A stretch of 64,000 bases of DNA from DASSUW01 sp963844405. Lineage in GTDB: Bacteria; Actinomycetota; Thermoleophilia; Solirubrobacterales; Solirubrobacteraceae. The notes under the pieces are model-generated. The model searched no databases. It was not told where the DNA came from and saw only the letters and a program-made list of their open reading frames with translations. Below, in pieces: positions 9,404 to 17,099 of the stretch. The position numbers and the translations under genes were made by a program. The DNA is taken from positions 328,015-392,014 of the forward strand of contig CAWJNZ010000008.1 in assembly GCA_963844405.1 (NCBI GenBank), read 5' to 3'. How positions within the stretch are numbered: the first letter of the stretch is position 1; the number at the start of each line of letters is the position of its first letter.

Positions 9404-10375
9404 CTAGCTATACCTGTCGACGACGCCGTCGGCCACCAGCTCCAAGGCCCCCTGCTGGGCCTCTGGGAGCACCGGCAGATCGGCCTTCGCGGCGGCGACG
9501 ATCGCCAGAGCGTCAGTACGTGCGTCGTCCAGCACGCCCGTCGCCTCGATCGCATCGCAGACCGTTTCGGCCTGCGCGGGCGTCCGCACCGCGCGCAGGT
9601 CCAATGACCGCAGGGCCGGATCGCGCTCGCGCGCGAGGATCAATGGCAGCGTGACGGTGCCGTCCAGGAGGTCGGTGCCGCGGTGCTTGCCGGTGCGCTC
9701 GGCCGGTCCCGACACGTCGAGCACGTCGTCGAGCATCTGGAACGCCAGCCCGATCCGGCGCCCGAACCGCCCCAGCACGTCGACCGGCGCCGTCCCCTCC
9801 AGCGCCCCCAGCTCGCAGGCCCCCTGGAACAGCCGCGCGGTCTTCAGATCGCACCGCTGCTCGTAGCGCGCACGCGAAACGCCGACGTTCCAGGCATCCT
9901 CGCGCTGCAGCAGCTCCCCCTCGGCCAGCGCCGACGAGGCGTCGGAGAGCACCCGCACCGACTCCGGCCGCCCGTTCATCGCCAGCTCGGCGAACGCGCG
10001 CGAGAACAGCAGGTCGCCGGTGGCGGTGGCGATCGCCCGGCCGGCGGCCGCCACCACGGTCGGGCGCCCGCGGCGCAGCTCGGCGGCGTCGAGGACGTCG
10101 TCGTGCACGAGCGTCGCAGAATGAATGAGCTCGACCGCCACCATCGCCCGCAGCACGCGCTCCGGATGCGCCGGCGCCGGCCCGGCGGCCAGGAGCACCA
10201 GCAGCGGCCGCAGGCGCTTGCCGCCGGCGGCGATCGTTGCCGACGCGTGCTCGGCCAGCACCGCCCCGTGCGAGCGGGCCAGCTCCTGCAGGCGGTCCTC
10301 GAGCTCGTCCATCAGGCCGGGCACGTGCGCCCCGCCGGCCGCGATCACGGCCGCCACGGCCTCGGCCGACGCCAT
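9404..10375 (-). CDS. Polyprenyl diphosphate synthase
   Basis: Makes the long isoprenoid chain for menaquinone by adding isopentenyl units to an allylic diphosphate. The 323-residue protein has GGKRLRPLL for diphosphate binding, the first Asp-rich motif in HSATLVHDDVLDAAELRRGR, GDLLFSRAF, the second Asp-rich motif in GLAFQMLDDVLDVSG and GTDLLDGTVTLPLIL near the end. The residues before the first motif (AVELIHSATL) have no bulky aromatic stop, fitting a long-chain product. Its ATG overlaps the menG stop as TGATG, so the two are translationally coupled. It is the last gene of the minus-strand heme/quinone run. Product length cannot be told from sequence alone. Confidence 0.9.
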   Translation of the reverse strand: MASAEAVAAVIAAGGAHVPGLMDELEDRLQELARSHGAVLAEHASATIAAGGKRLRPLLVLLAAGPAPAHPERVLRAMVAVELIHSATLVHDDVLDAAELRRGRPTVVAAAGRAIATATGDLLFSRAFAELAMNGRPESVRVLSDASSALAEGELLQREDAWNVGVSRARYEQRCDLKTARLFQGACELGALEGTAPVDVLGRFGRRIGLAFQMLDDVLDVSGPAERTGKHRGTDLLDGTVTLPLILARERDPALRSLDLRAVRTPAQAETVCDAIEATGVLDDARTDALAIVAAAKADLPVLPEAQQGALELVADGVVDRYS

Positions 10376-11021
10376 CACGCGACCGTCCCCGAGTGCAGGG
10401 CGATGATGCCGCCGGCGGTGAGGATCCAGCGCACGTCGGTCAGCCCCGCGCCGGCCATCACGGCGCCCAGCTCGCGCGGGCCCGGGAAGCGCTTCACCGA
10501 GCTCGGCAGGTAGGTGTAGGCCTGGTCCTCTCCCGACAGGCGTCCGAGCAGCGGCACGATGCGATCGAACCAGAGCGAGAAGAAGGTCGACAAGGGGGGA
10601 CGTGTCGGCGTCGTGATCTCGAGCACCACGATGCGGCCGCCCGGACGCACCACCCGCGTCATCTCGCGCAGGCCGACCTCGAGGTCCGAGAAGTTGCGCG
10701 CCCCGAAGCCGACCGTCGCCGCGTCGAACGACGCATCCTCGTACGGCAGCGCCAGCGCGTTCCCGTGCTCCCACGTGACCGCCGAGCTCTTCGCCCGCGC
10801 GCGCTCGAGCATCCCCTCGGAGAAGTCCGAGCCGACCACCGAAGCCGCCCCGCGCCGCCAGCGCGATCGCCAGGTCGCCCGTCCCCGTCGCCACATCCAG
10901 GCGCCCGCGACCCCGGTCCGACCCGCGCGAGGTCCACCGCGCGCGAGCGCCAGCGATGGTGCAATCCCGCCGTCATGACCGAGTTCATGACGTCGTAGAC
11001 CCCCGCGATGCGGTCGAACAT
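10375..11021 (-). CDS. menG: Demethylmenaquinone methyltransferase, two frameshifts
   Basis: SAM-dependent methyltransferase for the last step of menaquinone synthesis. The N-terminus MFDRIAGVYDVMNSVMTAGLHH and the motif VATGTGDLAIALAARG (SAM loop) are typical of UbiE/MenG; later come SDFSEGMLERARAK, ALPYEDASFDAATVGFGARN, LREMTRVVRPGGRIVVLEIT and YTYLPSSVKRFP. The gene reads in three frames: breaks at about 10930 (an extra C just before the SAM loop) and about 10862, in extremely GC-rich sequence. The rest is conserved and in an operon of otherwise clean genes, so these look like sequence errors. ATG 11021 is the only normal start near the conserved N-terminus; GAGGAGGGG lies about 12 bases upstream. 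Its stop overlaps the next gene. Confidence 0.85.
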
Positions 11022-11061
11022 CGCGCGGACCTGCCCCTCCTCGAGGGTGCCGCTGCGGGCG

Positions 11062-11817
11062 CTAGGGCCCGCCACCCTCGGCGCTGCCCCCCTCCTCGGT
11101 GTCACCCTCGGGCTCGCCCTTGAGCTGGGCCAGGAACTCGACCAGCGCCTGCTTCTTCTCCTCCGGCAGCTCGCGGTACGACGGCATCGGCGGCGTCGGG
11201 TTCTCGAGCGTCCGCTCGATCGCGGCCATCGGCAGCACGTTGCCGATCTCCGTCAGCTCGGGGCCGGGCCCGTCGTTGCCGTTGTGGCCGATCTTGTGGC
11301 AGGCCAGGCAGCCCGACTGCGCGGCCACGAGCTTGCCCGCCTCGTACTCGGGCGCCACGGCGTACTCGATCTCGTTCGGCGAGCCCGCCGCCGCGCCGAG
11401 CCAGGTCAGATAGGCCATCGCGGCGATGACGAAGATGCCGGCCGTGGTGGCGACCGGGCGCCGCTCCGGCCGCCGCTCGGGCGAGCGGTCGATGAACGGC
11501 AGCAGGACGATCAGGATCATGCAGATCGTCGGGATGCCGATCGTGGCCAGCGGCGTGAGCTCCGGCGGCTTGATGACCCGCAGGAGCTCGAAGAGGAAGA
11601 AGAAGTACCACTCAGGCCGCGGCACGTAGGTCGTCGTCGTCGGGTCGGCCTTCGGGCCGAGCTCGGCGCCGAAGATGAGCGACATGGCGGCGATGATCAG
11701 GACGACGATCGCCGCCATGATGCTGTCCTTGGCGACCGCGTAGGGGAAGAACGGCTTCCCCTTGGCCTTCATGATCGCGTACTCGCGGAGGTACTGCTCC
11801 TTCTCGGCCTGGTTCAT
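11062..11817 (-). CDS. qcrC: Menaquinol-cytochrome c reductase, cytochrome b C-half fused to cytochrome c
   Basis: Subunit of the membrane bc complex that oxidises menaquinol and passes electrons to cytochrome c. The first 135 residues are like b6f subunit IV: FFPYAVAKDSIMAAIVVLII, the quinol-site PEWYFFFLFELLR and further helices (ICMILIVLLPFID, AGIFVIAAMAYLTWL). The last 110 residues are a cytochrome c domain with heme motif CLACH (SGCLACHKIGHNGNDGPGPE) and a distant methionine ligand candidate in PTPPMPSYRELP. This fusion is the arrangement known from Bacillus QcrC. Start ATG 11817, one base beyond the qcrB stop. A low-complexity Glu/Gly tail ends it. The fusion suggests no separate soluble cytochrome is needed. 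Confidence 0.92.
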   Translation of the reverse strand: MNQAEKEQYLREYAIMKAKGKPFFPYAVAKDSIMAAIVVLIIAAMSLIFGAELGPKADPTTTTYVPRPEWYFFFLFELLRVIKPPELTPLATIGIPTICMILIVLLPFIDRSPERRPERRPVATTAGIFVIAAMAYLTWLGAAAGSPNEIEYAVAPEYEAGKLVAAQSGCLACHKIGHNGNDGPGPELTEIGNVLPMAAIERTLENPTPPMPSYRELPEEKKQALVEFLAQLKGEPEGDTEEGGSAEGGGP

Positions 11818-11818
11818 C

Positions 11819-12616
11819 TCAGACCTGGTCCTCGCGCAGCTTCTCGTCGACGTCCGGCTTCAGCCACGGCGGCGCCGTGGTGCCGAGACGGGTCACGAGG
11901 TAGATGTGGGCGCCGATCATCGCGGCGATCAGCCCGGGCACGAGCAGCATGTGGATCGAGTAGAAGCGCGCCAGCGTCGTCGCCCCGAACTCGGCTCCTC
12001 CTCGCATGAAGTCGCCCAGGAACGGGCCGACGATGGGGCCGGAGGCCGTGATGTTGGCGGCCACGATGGTCGCCCAGTAGGAGCGCTGGTCGAACGGCAG
12101 CAGGTAGCCGGTCAGCGACATCACGAAGGTCAGGACGAGCAGGACGAACCCGATGATCCAGTTCATCTCGCGCGGGTACTTGTAGGCGCCGAAGAAGAAC
12201 ACGCGCCCCATGTGCAGGAAGATGAGGATGACCATCACGGTCGAGCCCCACTTGTGCATGCCGCGCACGAACTCGCCGAGGAACACCTCGTTGGTGATCC
12301 GGCGCGTCGACTCGTAGGCGTCGGTGACCGACGGCACGTAGTACATGGCCAGGAACACGCCGGTCACGGCCTGCGAGAGGAAGGCGAACATGGTCGCCGA
12401 CCCCAGCGTGTAGAACCAGTTCGTGCCCTTGGGCACCTTGCGGAACATCACCCACCGCAGGGCGCCCGACAGCGACGTCCGCTCGTCGATCCAGTCGGCG
12501 GCATGGATGCCGGCCTCCTTGGCCTGGTCGAGCGGCTTGACCTTCTCGGTCTCGCCCGGGCGGCGCGGCCGCGGCTGGAGCGCGGGCGGCAGTGGTGGGA
12601 GCGGGAGTTTCGGCAT
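11819..12616 (-). CDS. qcrB: Cytochrome b N-terminal subunit of bc complex
   Basis: Heme-binding membrane subunit of the menaquinol reductase, 265 residues, of the split (b6-like) type. After a Pro-rich start (LPLPPLPPALQPRP) it has NWFYTLGSATMFAFLSQAVT, GVFLAMYYVPS, then MHKWGSTVMVILIFLHMGRV with the first histidine pair, SLTGYLLPFDQRSYWAT (Qo region) and RFYSIHMLLVPGLIAAMIGAH with the second pair. Four helices and four heme-ligand histidines are present. It lies 3 bases after qcrA and 1 base before qcrC. The C-terminal half of cytochrome b is supplied by qcrC. Confidence 0.93.
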   Translation of the reverse strand: MPKLPLPPLPPALQPRPRRPGETEKVKPLDQAKEAGIHAADWIDERTSLSGALRWVMFRKVPKGTNWFYTLGSATMFAFLSQAVTGVFLAMYYVPSVTDAYESTRRITNEVFLGEFVRGMHKWGSTVMVILIFLHMGRVFFFGAYKYPREMNWIIGFVLLVLTFVMSLTGYLLPFDQRSYWATIVAANITASGPIVGPFLGDFMRGGAEFGATTLARFYSIHMLLVPGLIAAMIGAHIYLVTRLGTTAPPWLKPDVDEKLREDQV

Positions 12617-12619
12617 CCG

Positions 12620-13306
12620 TCAGTCCAACTTGGGCGTCGAGAAGCGGCCGGGGTAGATGTACTGGCCGATGCCGTCGAGGTCCTGCCCCGGATCGCGGTA
12701 GCTCGGATGACGGCGGAACTCCGAGTTGACCGAGTAGCGCGGCCCGACCTCGACCTGGTCGTTCTCGACCCGCGTGTAGAAGCGGTCGAGCGGACGCACG
12801 GGCGGGCCGCCGGAGACGCGGCCGGTGAAGTCGTAGACGCCGCCGTGGCATGGGCAGATGAAGCGCTCGGAGGCGGGGACGAAGCGGACCGGGCAGCCGA
12901 GGTGCATGCAGCGGGTCGACAGCGCGATGAAGTCGCCGCCGCCCGGGATGCTCGGGTCCTTCTCGCCGTCGATCTCCTCGTTGAACGCCCGCACGTAGAC
13001 GGTGGTCTTGCCGACCTCGCCGATCCCCTGCACGGTGGTGACGACCTTCGGCACGTAGGTGTCGTTCGGGAAGTCGCCGGGCGCGCCGACGGGCTCCCAG
13101 GTGACCGGCGGGCGCTCGAAGACGGCCGAGCCGATCGCGAAGCCGAGCGCCGGCAGCGTGAAGGTCGCGACGGCGATCCCGCCGCCGGCGTGGACCGCGA
13201 GGCTCATCATGCGGCGACGGGTGACGGTCTCGCCTTCGAACGAGCCGGGGATCAGACGGTCCGCGGTGTACTTGGACTTCGGTGGGGTACGGCGGGGCTG
13301 CGGCAC
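12620..13306 (-). CDS. qcrA: Rieske iron-sulfur subunit of bc complex
   Basis: Rieske 2Fe-2S protein that takes the first electron from menaquinol. The cluster ligands are clear: STRCMHLGCPV and ICPCHGGVYDFTG, with the proline-loop GGPPVRPL after them. Near the N-terminus TRRRMMSLAVHAGGG precedes a hydrophobic segment, a twin-arginine signal-anchor at about residues 29-60, so export by the Tat genes at 7.5-8.8 kb is expected. The 228 residues include an insert between the anchor and the cluster (FNEEIDGEKDPSIPGGG). First of qcrA-qcrB-qcrC; it starts 28 bases after the preceding gene's stop, consistent with readthrough from the hem genes. Confidence 0.93.
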   Translation of the reverse strand: MPQPRRTPPKSKYTADRLIPGSFEGETVTRRRMMSLAVHAGGGIAVATFTLPALGFAIGSAVFERPPVTWEPVGAPGDFPNDTYVPKVVTTVQGIGEVGKTTVYVRAFNEEIDGEKDPSIPGGGDFIALSTRCMHLGCPVRFVPASERFICPCHGGVYDFTGRVSGGPPVRPLDRFYTRVENDQVEVGPRYSVNSEFRRHPSYRDPGQDLDGIGQYIYPGRFSTPKLD

Positions 13307-13334
13307 GAGCCTGCCGAAGATTATCGACGCGGCC

Positions 13335-13793
13335 CTAGCGGGCGCTACGCCAGCTCGCCTTGGCGGCTTCGTGGTCGGGTGTCCGACCGTTGCCGACCGC
13401 CTGCACCCCCGCCTCCCAGACGGCGGCCGCGCGCTCGGGGTCGCCCTCGGCGTGCGCCTGGGCCACGAGCGAGATCACGTCGGCGAGCTCGGCCACCGCC
13501 TCGAGGTCGCCGAGCTCGGCCAGCCGGGCCAGCCCCAGCGCGTACAGGCGGTCGCCGGCCAGCAGCGACAGGTCGGGGTCGTCCGGCTGCACCACCCGGC
13601 CCACGGCGTAGTGCAGGAGATAGCCCTCGTGGATGGCCTCGACGAGCAGCGCGTAGTCGTCCTCGCGGCCCGCGGCGCGCTCGCCCGCGGCGGCCAGCAC
13701 TCCGTAGCGGCCGTCCTGGGAGGGCTGCGCGACGGAGCCGGCGAGCAGGCCGCCGCCGTCGCGCACCTCGCGGGCGAGGCGGTCGAGGCTCAC
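13335..13793 (-). CDS. Unknown helical protein coupled to hemL
   Basis: A 152-residue protein I do not recognise. It is mostly helical: DDYALLVEAIHEGYLLHYAVGR, then LLAGDRLYALGLARLAELGD and AVAELADVISLVAQAHAEGD, with a short C-terminal tail. No cysteines, metal sites or membrane segments. The helical pattern with AGDxLYALGLxxLA recalls prenyl-synthase-like folds, but the Asp-rich catalytic motifs are absent. The GTG at 13793 overlaps the hemL stop (GTGA), so it is translationally coupled to hemL, and it sits immediately before qcrA. A role in heme or quinone supply is inferred from position only. Confidence 0.7.
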   Translation of the reverse strand: MSLDRLAREVRDGGGLLAGSVAQPSQDGRYGVLAAAGERAAGREDDYALLVEAIHEGYLLHYAVGRVVQPDDPDLSLLAGDRLYALGLARLAELGDLEAVAELADVISLVAQAHAEGDPERAAAVWEAGVQAVGNGRTPDHEAAKASWRSAR

Positions 13794-15067
13794 GCCACCT
13801 CGGCGAAGGCGGCCGCCGCGGCCTCGAGGGTGCGCGTCACGTGCTCGGAGGTGTGGGCGAGCGACGGGAACCACGCCTCGAACTGCGACGGCGGCGGGTA
13901 GACGCCGCGCGCGAGCAGGGCGCGGCACCAGGCGCCGTAGGCGTCGGTGTCGCAGGCCGTGGCGCCGGCGTAGTCGCGCGGCGGCTCGGCGGCGAAGAAG
14001 ACGGTCAGCAGGCCGGTGGTGTGGACGACGGACACCGGACGGTCGCCGGCCGCCTCGCGCAGGCCCTCGGCGAGCGCGGCGGTCGTCGAGGAGAGCGCCA
14101 GGTATGCCTCCTCGTCGAGCCGCTCGAGCGCGGCGCGGCCCGCGGCCATGGCCAGCGGGTTGCCGCTCAACGTGCCGGCCTGGTAGACGTCGCCGGCCGG
14201 CGCGATCCGGCTCATCAGCGCCTCCGAGCCGCCGTAGGCGGCCGCCGGCAGCCCGCCGCCGAGGACCTTGCCCATCACCGTCAGGTCGGGCAGGACACCG
14301 GTCAGCTCCTGGGCGCCGCCGGGGGCGATCCGGAAGCCCGTGATCACCTCGTCGAAGATCAGCAGCGTGTCCGTGCACAGCTCGCGCAGCAGCTCGAGGA
14401 AGCCGCAGCGCGGCGGCACGAGGCCCATGTTGGCGGCGTACGGCTCGCAGATCGCGGCCGCCAGCTCGTGCTCGGCGAAGGCCTTGCGCAGCGCCTCCTC
14501 GTCGTTCCACGGCACGATCACGGTCTGGGCGGCGGCCGCCTCCGGCACGCCCGGCGAGGCGGGGATGCCCTGGGTGGCCAGGCCGGAGCCGGCGTCGGCC
14601 AGCAGCCCGTCGACGTGCCCGTGGTAGGCGCCGGCGAACTTCAGCACCTTGTCGCGGCCCGTGACGGCGCGCGCGAGCCGCAGCGCGCTCATCGTCGCCT
14701 CGGTGCCCGACGAGGTCATGCGCAGCATGTCGACCGCCGGCATCCGCGCGCAGACGAGCTCGGCGAGCTCGACCTCGGCCGCCGTCGGCGCTCCGAACGT
14801 CGTGCCGCGCGCGGCGGCGTCGGTCACGGCGTCGATCACGTCGGGATGCGCGTGGCCGAGAATCAGCGGCCCCCACGAGCAGACGTAGTCGACGTAGGTG
14901 TTGCCGTCGACGTCGGTGATCTCGGCGCCGTCGGCGCGCTCGATGAAGAGCGGCTCGCGGCCGATCGAGCGCATGGCCCGCACGGGCGAGTTGACGCCGC
15001 CCGGGAGCACGTGCCGCGCGCGGCGGTACAGCTCGGCCGAGCGGACGTCGGAGAGCGAGGTGCTCAG
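13790..15067 (-). CDS. hemL: Glutamate-1-semialdehyde 2,1-aminomutase
   Basis: PLP enzyme that turns glutamate-1-semialdehyde into 5-aminolevulinate, the first committed heme precursor in the C5 pathway. Conserved stretches are LPGGVNSPVRAM, GNTYVDYVCSWGPLILGHAHP, MLRMTSSGTEATMSALRLAR, LLIFDEVITGFR, the PLP lysine in LTVMGKVLGGGLPAAAYGG, and QAGTLSGNPLAMAAG. About 425 residues, normal. No ATG, GTG or TTG is available at the N-terminus: the best start is a CTG at 15067 overlapping the preceding TGA (CTGA), with GGAGGAGG upstream, giving MSTSLSDVRSAELYRRA. The downstream GTG at LPGG would remove conserved residues. It lies between the siroheme-decarboxylase-like gene and a coupled unknown gene. 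Confidence 0.93.
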   Translation of the reverse strand: MSTSLSDVRSAELYRRARHVLPGGVNSPVRAMRSIGREPLFIERADGAEITDVDGNTYVDYVCSWGPLILGHAHPDVIDAVTDAAARGTTFGAPTAAEVELAELVCARMPAVDMLRMTSSGTEATMSALRLARAVTGRDKVLKFAGAYHGHVDGLLADAGSGLATQGIPASPGVPEAAAAQTVIVPWNDEEALRKAFAEHELAAAICEPYAANMGLVPPRCGFLELLRELCTDTLLIFDEVITGFRIAPGGAQELTGVLPDLTVMGKVLGGGLPAAAYGGSEALMSRIAPAGDVYQAGTLSGNPLAMAAGRAALERLDEEAYLALSSTTAALAEGLREAAGDRPVSVVHTTGLLTVFFAAEPPRDYAGATACDTDAYGAWCRALLARGVYPPPSQFEAWFPSLAHTSEHVTRTLEAAAAAFAEVA

Positions 15068-16128
15068 GCCCGCTCCTCCTCCCAACGCCGGAAGTCGTCG
15101 GTGAAGTAGAGCATCCGGACCTTCTTGAACTCGGTCGACGAGTAGAGCGTCGCCCTCCCGTCGATGCCGGTCGCCTCGGCGATCGAGTCGAGGATCGCGT
15201 CGCACTCCTCCTTCGAGCGCCCGTGGGCCATCGTGAACACCGAGTACGGCCAGTCCGGGTAGGTCGGGCGCTGGTAGCAGTGGGAGATGCCGCGGAAGGC
15301 GGCCATCCGCCTGCCGGTGTCGAGGATCTGGTCCTCCGGGACCTTCCAGACGCCCATGCCGTTGGCCGAGAAGCCGGCCCGCCGGTGGTAGAGGATCGCC
15401 GCCACGCGCCGCAGCCCGGCGCGCGCGCGCAGCGACCCGAGCCGCTCCAGCACGTCCTCCTGGGAGACGCCCAGGCGCTCGGCCGCCGGCGCGTACGGCT
15501 CCGGCACGACCGGCATCGGCCCCTGGGTGGCGCGGATCGTCGCGACGTCCTCCTCCGACAGCTCGATCGGGTCGAGCTCGTGCGGCTCGACCGCTTCGCC
15601 GGCGGCGGCCAGCGCGTCGGTGCCCTGCTCCATCTCGAGGTCCATGCGGATCTTGAAGAGCTTCAGCGTCGGCAGCTGGCGGATCGACTGCGCTCCGGTC
15701 TCGGCGGCCAGCACGTCGAGCGTGCCCTGGAGCCCGAGCCTGGAGTCCGGCTCGACGGCGATCGTGAACCAGAGGTTGAAGTCGTGGCTGCGCAGGTAGT
15801 TGTGGGTGACGCCCGGGTGCGAGTTGATGACCTTCGCGGCGCGGTGCGGGTGCTCGGAGTCGACCTTCGCGGCGACGAGCATCGACTGGTAGCCGAGCGC
15901 CCGCGTGTCGAAGATCGGCGTGATCTCGCGGATGATCCTCTTGTCGAGCAGCCGCTGGACGCGCTTCATGACCTCGGCCTCGGTCAGGTCCGCGAGGCCG
16001 GCGACGTGCTCGAACGGCCGCCGGGTGAGCGCGAAGCTGCCCTGCATGAGGTTCAGGAGCTTCTTGTCGGTCTCGTCGAGCGGGATCGCGGCGCCGTCCC
16101 GGCGCGAGCGGATCTTCACTGAAGCCAT
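15064..16128 (-). CDS. Fused siroheme-decarboxylase-like (AhbA-AhbB/NirDLGH) protein
   Basis: A 354-residue tandem of two Lrp/AsnC-like units of the siroheme decarboxylase family. Unit one (about 18-155) has DETDKKLLNLMQGSFALTRRP, VTHNYLRSHDFNLWFTIAVE and LPTLKLFKIRMDLE as in AhbA/NirD; unit two (about 180-345) has YHRRAGFSANGMGVWKVPE, ISHCYQRPTYPDWPYSVFTM and SSTEFKKVRMLYFTDDF as in AhbB. In known systems this complex removes two carboxyl groups from siroheme on the way to heme or heme d1. Here it lies between hemB (13-base overlap) and hemL (CTGA overlap). Many annotation pipelines would call it an AsnC regulator. Whether it decarboxylates siroheme or senses heme cannot be told; key residues look complete. 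Very confident of family, less of activity. Confidence 0.88.
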   Translation of the reverse strand: MASVKIRSRRDGAAIPLDETDKKLLNLMQGSFALTRRPFEHVAGLADLTEAEVMKRVQRLLDKRIIREITPIFDTRALGYQSMLVAAKVDSEHPHRAAKVINSHPGVTHNYLRSHDFNLWFTIAVEPDSRLGLQGTLDVLAAETGAQSIRQLPTLKLFKIRMDLEMEQGTDALAAAGEAVEPHELDPIELSEEDVATIRATQGPMPVVPEPYAPAAERLGVSQEDVLERLGSLRARAGLRRVAAILYHRRAGFSANGMGVWKVPEDQILDTGRRMAAFRGISHCYQRPTYPDWPYSVFTMAHGRSKEECDAILDSIAEATGIDGRATLYSSTEFKKVRMLYFTDDFRRWEEERA

Positions 16129-17090
16129 CGGGCGACGTCCTTGGCGTGGTAGGTGATGACGATGTCGGCGCCCGCGCGGCGGATCCCCGTCAGGGCCTCG
16201 AGCACGGCGGCGCGCTCGTCGAGCAGCCCCTGGCCGGCGGCCGCCTTGACCATCGCGTACTCGCCGCTGACGTTGTAGGCGGCGACCGGCAGGTCGGTGG
16301 CCTCGCGGACGCGGCGGATGACGTCGAGGTACGGCAGCGCGGGCTTGACCATGACGACGTCGGCGCCCTCCTGGGCGTCGAGCGCGACCTCTCTCAGCGC
16401 CTCGCGGGCGTTGGCGGGGTCCATCTGGTAGCCGCGGCGGTCGCCCATCGCGGGCGCGCTGTCGGCCGCCTCGCGGAACGGGCCGTAGAACGCGGAGGCG
16501 AACTTGGCGCTATAGGCGATGATCGGCGTCTCGGCGAGGCCGTGGTCGTCGAGCGCCGCCCGCAGGGCGCCGACGCGGCCGTCCATCATGTCGCTCGGCG
16601 CCACGGCGTCGGCGCCGGCTTCGGCCTGCGACACGGCGGTGCGGGCGAGCAGTTCCAGCGTCTGGTCGTTGTCGACGACCCCGTCCGGCCGCAGCACGCC
16701 GCAGTGGCCGTGGCTCGTGTACTCGCACAGGCACAGGTCGGCGATCACCAGCAGGTCCGGGTGGGCGGCCTTGATCGCGCGCGTGGCTAGCTGGATCACG
16801 CCCTCGTCGTCCCACGCCCCCGAGCCCTGCTCGTCCTTGTCCGCGGGCAGGCCGAAGAGCAGCACGCCCGGGATGCCGAGCGCGGCGGCGACGCCCGCCT
16901 CCTCGACGGCGCCGTCGATCGAGAGGTGGTCGATGCCCGGCATCGAGGGGATCGGAGTCCGCCGCTTCCCGCCCGCGACGACGAACATCGGGTAGATGAG
17001 ATGCTCGACCGACAGCTCGGTCTCGCGCACCAGGCCGCGCAGGGTGCCGGTGCTGCGGAGCCGCCGGAGACGGGTGGCGGGGAAAGACAC
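16116..17090 (-). CDS. hemB: Delta-aminolevulinic acid dehydratase (porphobilinogen synthase)
   Basis: Condenses two 5-aminolevulinates to porphobilinogen. The zinc site is present: DLCLCEYTSHGHCGVL supplies the three cysteines, so the enzyme is zinc- rather than only magnesium-dependent. Schiff-base lysines lie in IIAYSAKFASAFYGPFREA and ADVVMVKPALPYLDVIR. Other conserved segments are YPMFVVAGGKR, RRGYQMDPANAREALRE and VSGEYAMVKAAAGQG. The 324 residues are normal. ATG 17090 starts 9 bases after the ABC permease stop. The 3' end overlaps the downstream siroheme-decarboxylase-like gene by 13 bases, indicating one transcript. Confidence 0.95.
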   Translation of the reverse strand: MSFPATRLRRLRSTGTLRGLVRETELSVEHLIYPMFVVAGGKRRTPIPSMPGIDHLSIDGAVEEAGVAAALGIPGVLLFGLPADKDEQGSGAWDDEGVIQLATRAIKAAHPDLLVIADLCLCEYTSHGHCGVLRPDGVVDNDQTLELLARTAVSQAEAGADAVAPSDMMDGRVGALRAALDDHGLAETPIIAYSAKFASAFYGPFREAADSAPAMGDRRGYQMDPANAREALREVALDAQEGADVVMVKPALPYLDVIRRVREATDLPVAAYNVSGEYAMVKAAAGQGLLDERAAVLEALTGIRRAGADIVITYHAKDVARWLQ

Positions 17091-17099
17091 ACGGCGAGT

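Noticed and set aside
10850..10940. Programmed ribosomal frameshifting in menG
   Set aside because: No slippery heptamer with a downstream structure is visible, and two opposite changes in very GC-rich DNA fit sequence errors better.
11762..15109. Plus-strand open frame of 1115 codons opposite qcrC-hemL
   Set aside because: Antisense of five clear genes; the composition is the Arg/Gly/His-rich pattern of reversed GC-rich codons, with no domain.
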